A stretch of DNA of 12,500 bases from NCBI GenBank assembly GCA_002005505.1, contig KV908655.1, positions 1 through 12,500 of the forward strand. Reading direction: 5' to 3'. The first letter of the stretch is position 1, and each line of letters starts with the position of its first letter. The position numbers and the translations under genes are program-made. Below the pieces are notes generated by a model. The model did no database searches. It saw nothing but the letters and a program-made list of their open reading frames with translations, and was not told the origin of the DNA. This DNA is from Botryococcus braunii (lineage: Eukaryota; Chlorophyta; Trebouxiophyceae). Positions 12,373-12,500 of this stretch are shown piece after piece.

Positions 12373-12500
12373 TAATCCAGTTCAGTTCAATTCAGTTTAG
12401 TTTTATTAGTTCCCGCCCCCCGGGGGGGGGGGGGGGGCATGAGTACGTGAAGGTGGCATCAGACTCCTTTTACTTTAGTTCAGTTCAGTTCAGTTTAGGT
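12373..12500. repeat. TTCAG pentanucleotide runs and C6G17 block
   Basis: (GTTCA)n-like runs lie at about 12378-12400 and 12475-12497. Between them is CCCGCCCCCCGGGGGGG and more G (about 12413-12437), which can self-pair. No coding exon is visible before the end of the window. Confidence 0.85.

Overview
This is nuclear DNA from an intron-rich eukaryote. Coding segments are short, rich in G or C at third codon positions, and bounded by GT...AG introns that are packed with CT, GT, CA and GA microsatellites and minisatellites. The best-supported gene is an N-acetylglucosaminyltransferase I with a plant-like layout (coiled-coil stem, then catalytic domain). A few TTTAGGG/CCCTAAA-like words are also present. 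I infer an alga or other green-lineage organism with a large, repeat-rich genome, but the sequence does not settle the species.

Layout. Positions 1-638 hold a 29-bp minisatellite that runs straight into a splice acceptor. Positions 639-2640 (+) are the last three exons of one gene; the C-terminus resembles CHERP/SCAF6-type splicing-associated proteins (tentative). Positions 2641-6774 contain no gene I can defend: they hold a direct repeat, a diverged satellite with both orientations, a 16-bp GCATGC array, a 51-bp-arm hairpin, two small minisatellites, about 1.3 kb of featureless DNA and a TCC-rich tract. Positions 6775-11438 (+) are the 5' half of an MGAT1/GnT-I gene: a coiled-coil exon, acidic stem exons, then two catalytic exons with clear family motifs. 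The next exon, which should start with the DD of the EDD motif, lies beyond the window. Positions 11439-12500 are intron, filled with repeats.

The chain of seven MGAT1 exons is phase-compatible and gives exactly 338 codons ending at the Glu of EDD. The two catalytic exons are secure, the stem exons are moderate, and the 31-nt exon is weak. The two genes are unrelated neighbours on the same strand. MGAT1 starts complex N-glycan synthesis in the Golgi; the upstream gene is probably nuclear and RNA-related.

I see no new defence, mobile or enzymatic system. What is unusual is how the introns are built. One intron looks like a tandem duplication of its own splice sites. An exon tail is copied into the following intron and next to a donor-like minisatellite. 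Long complementary microsatellite blocks flank one exon and fill another intron.
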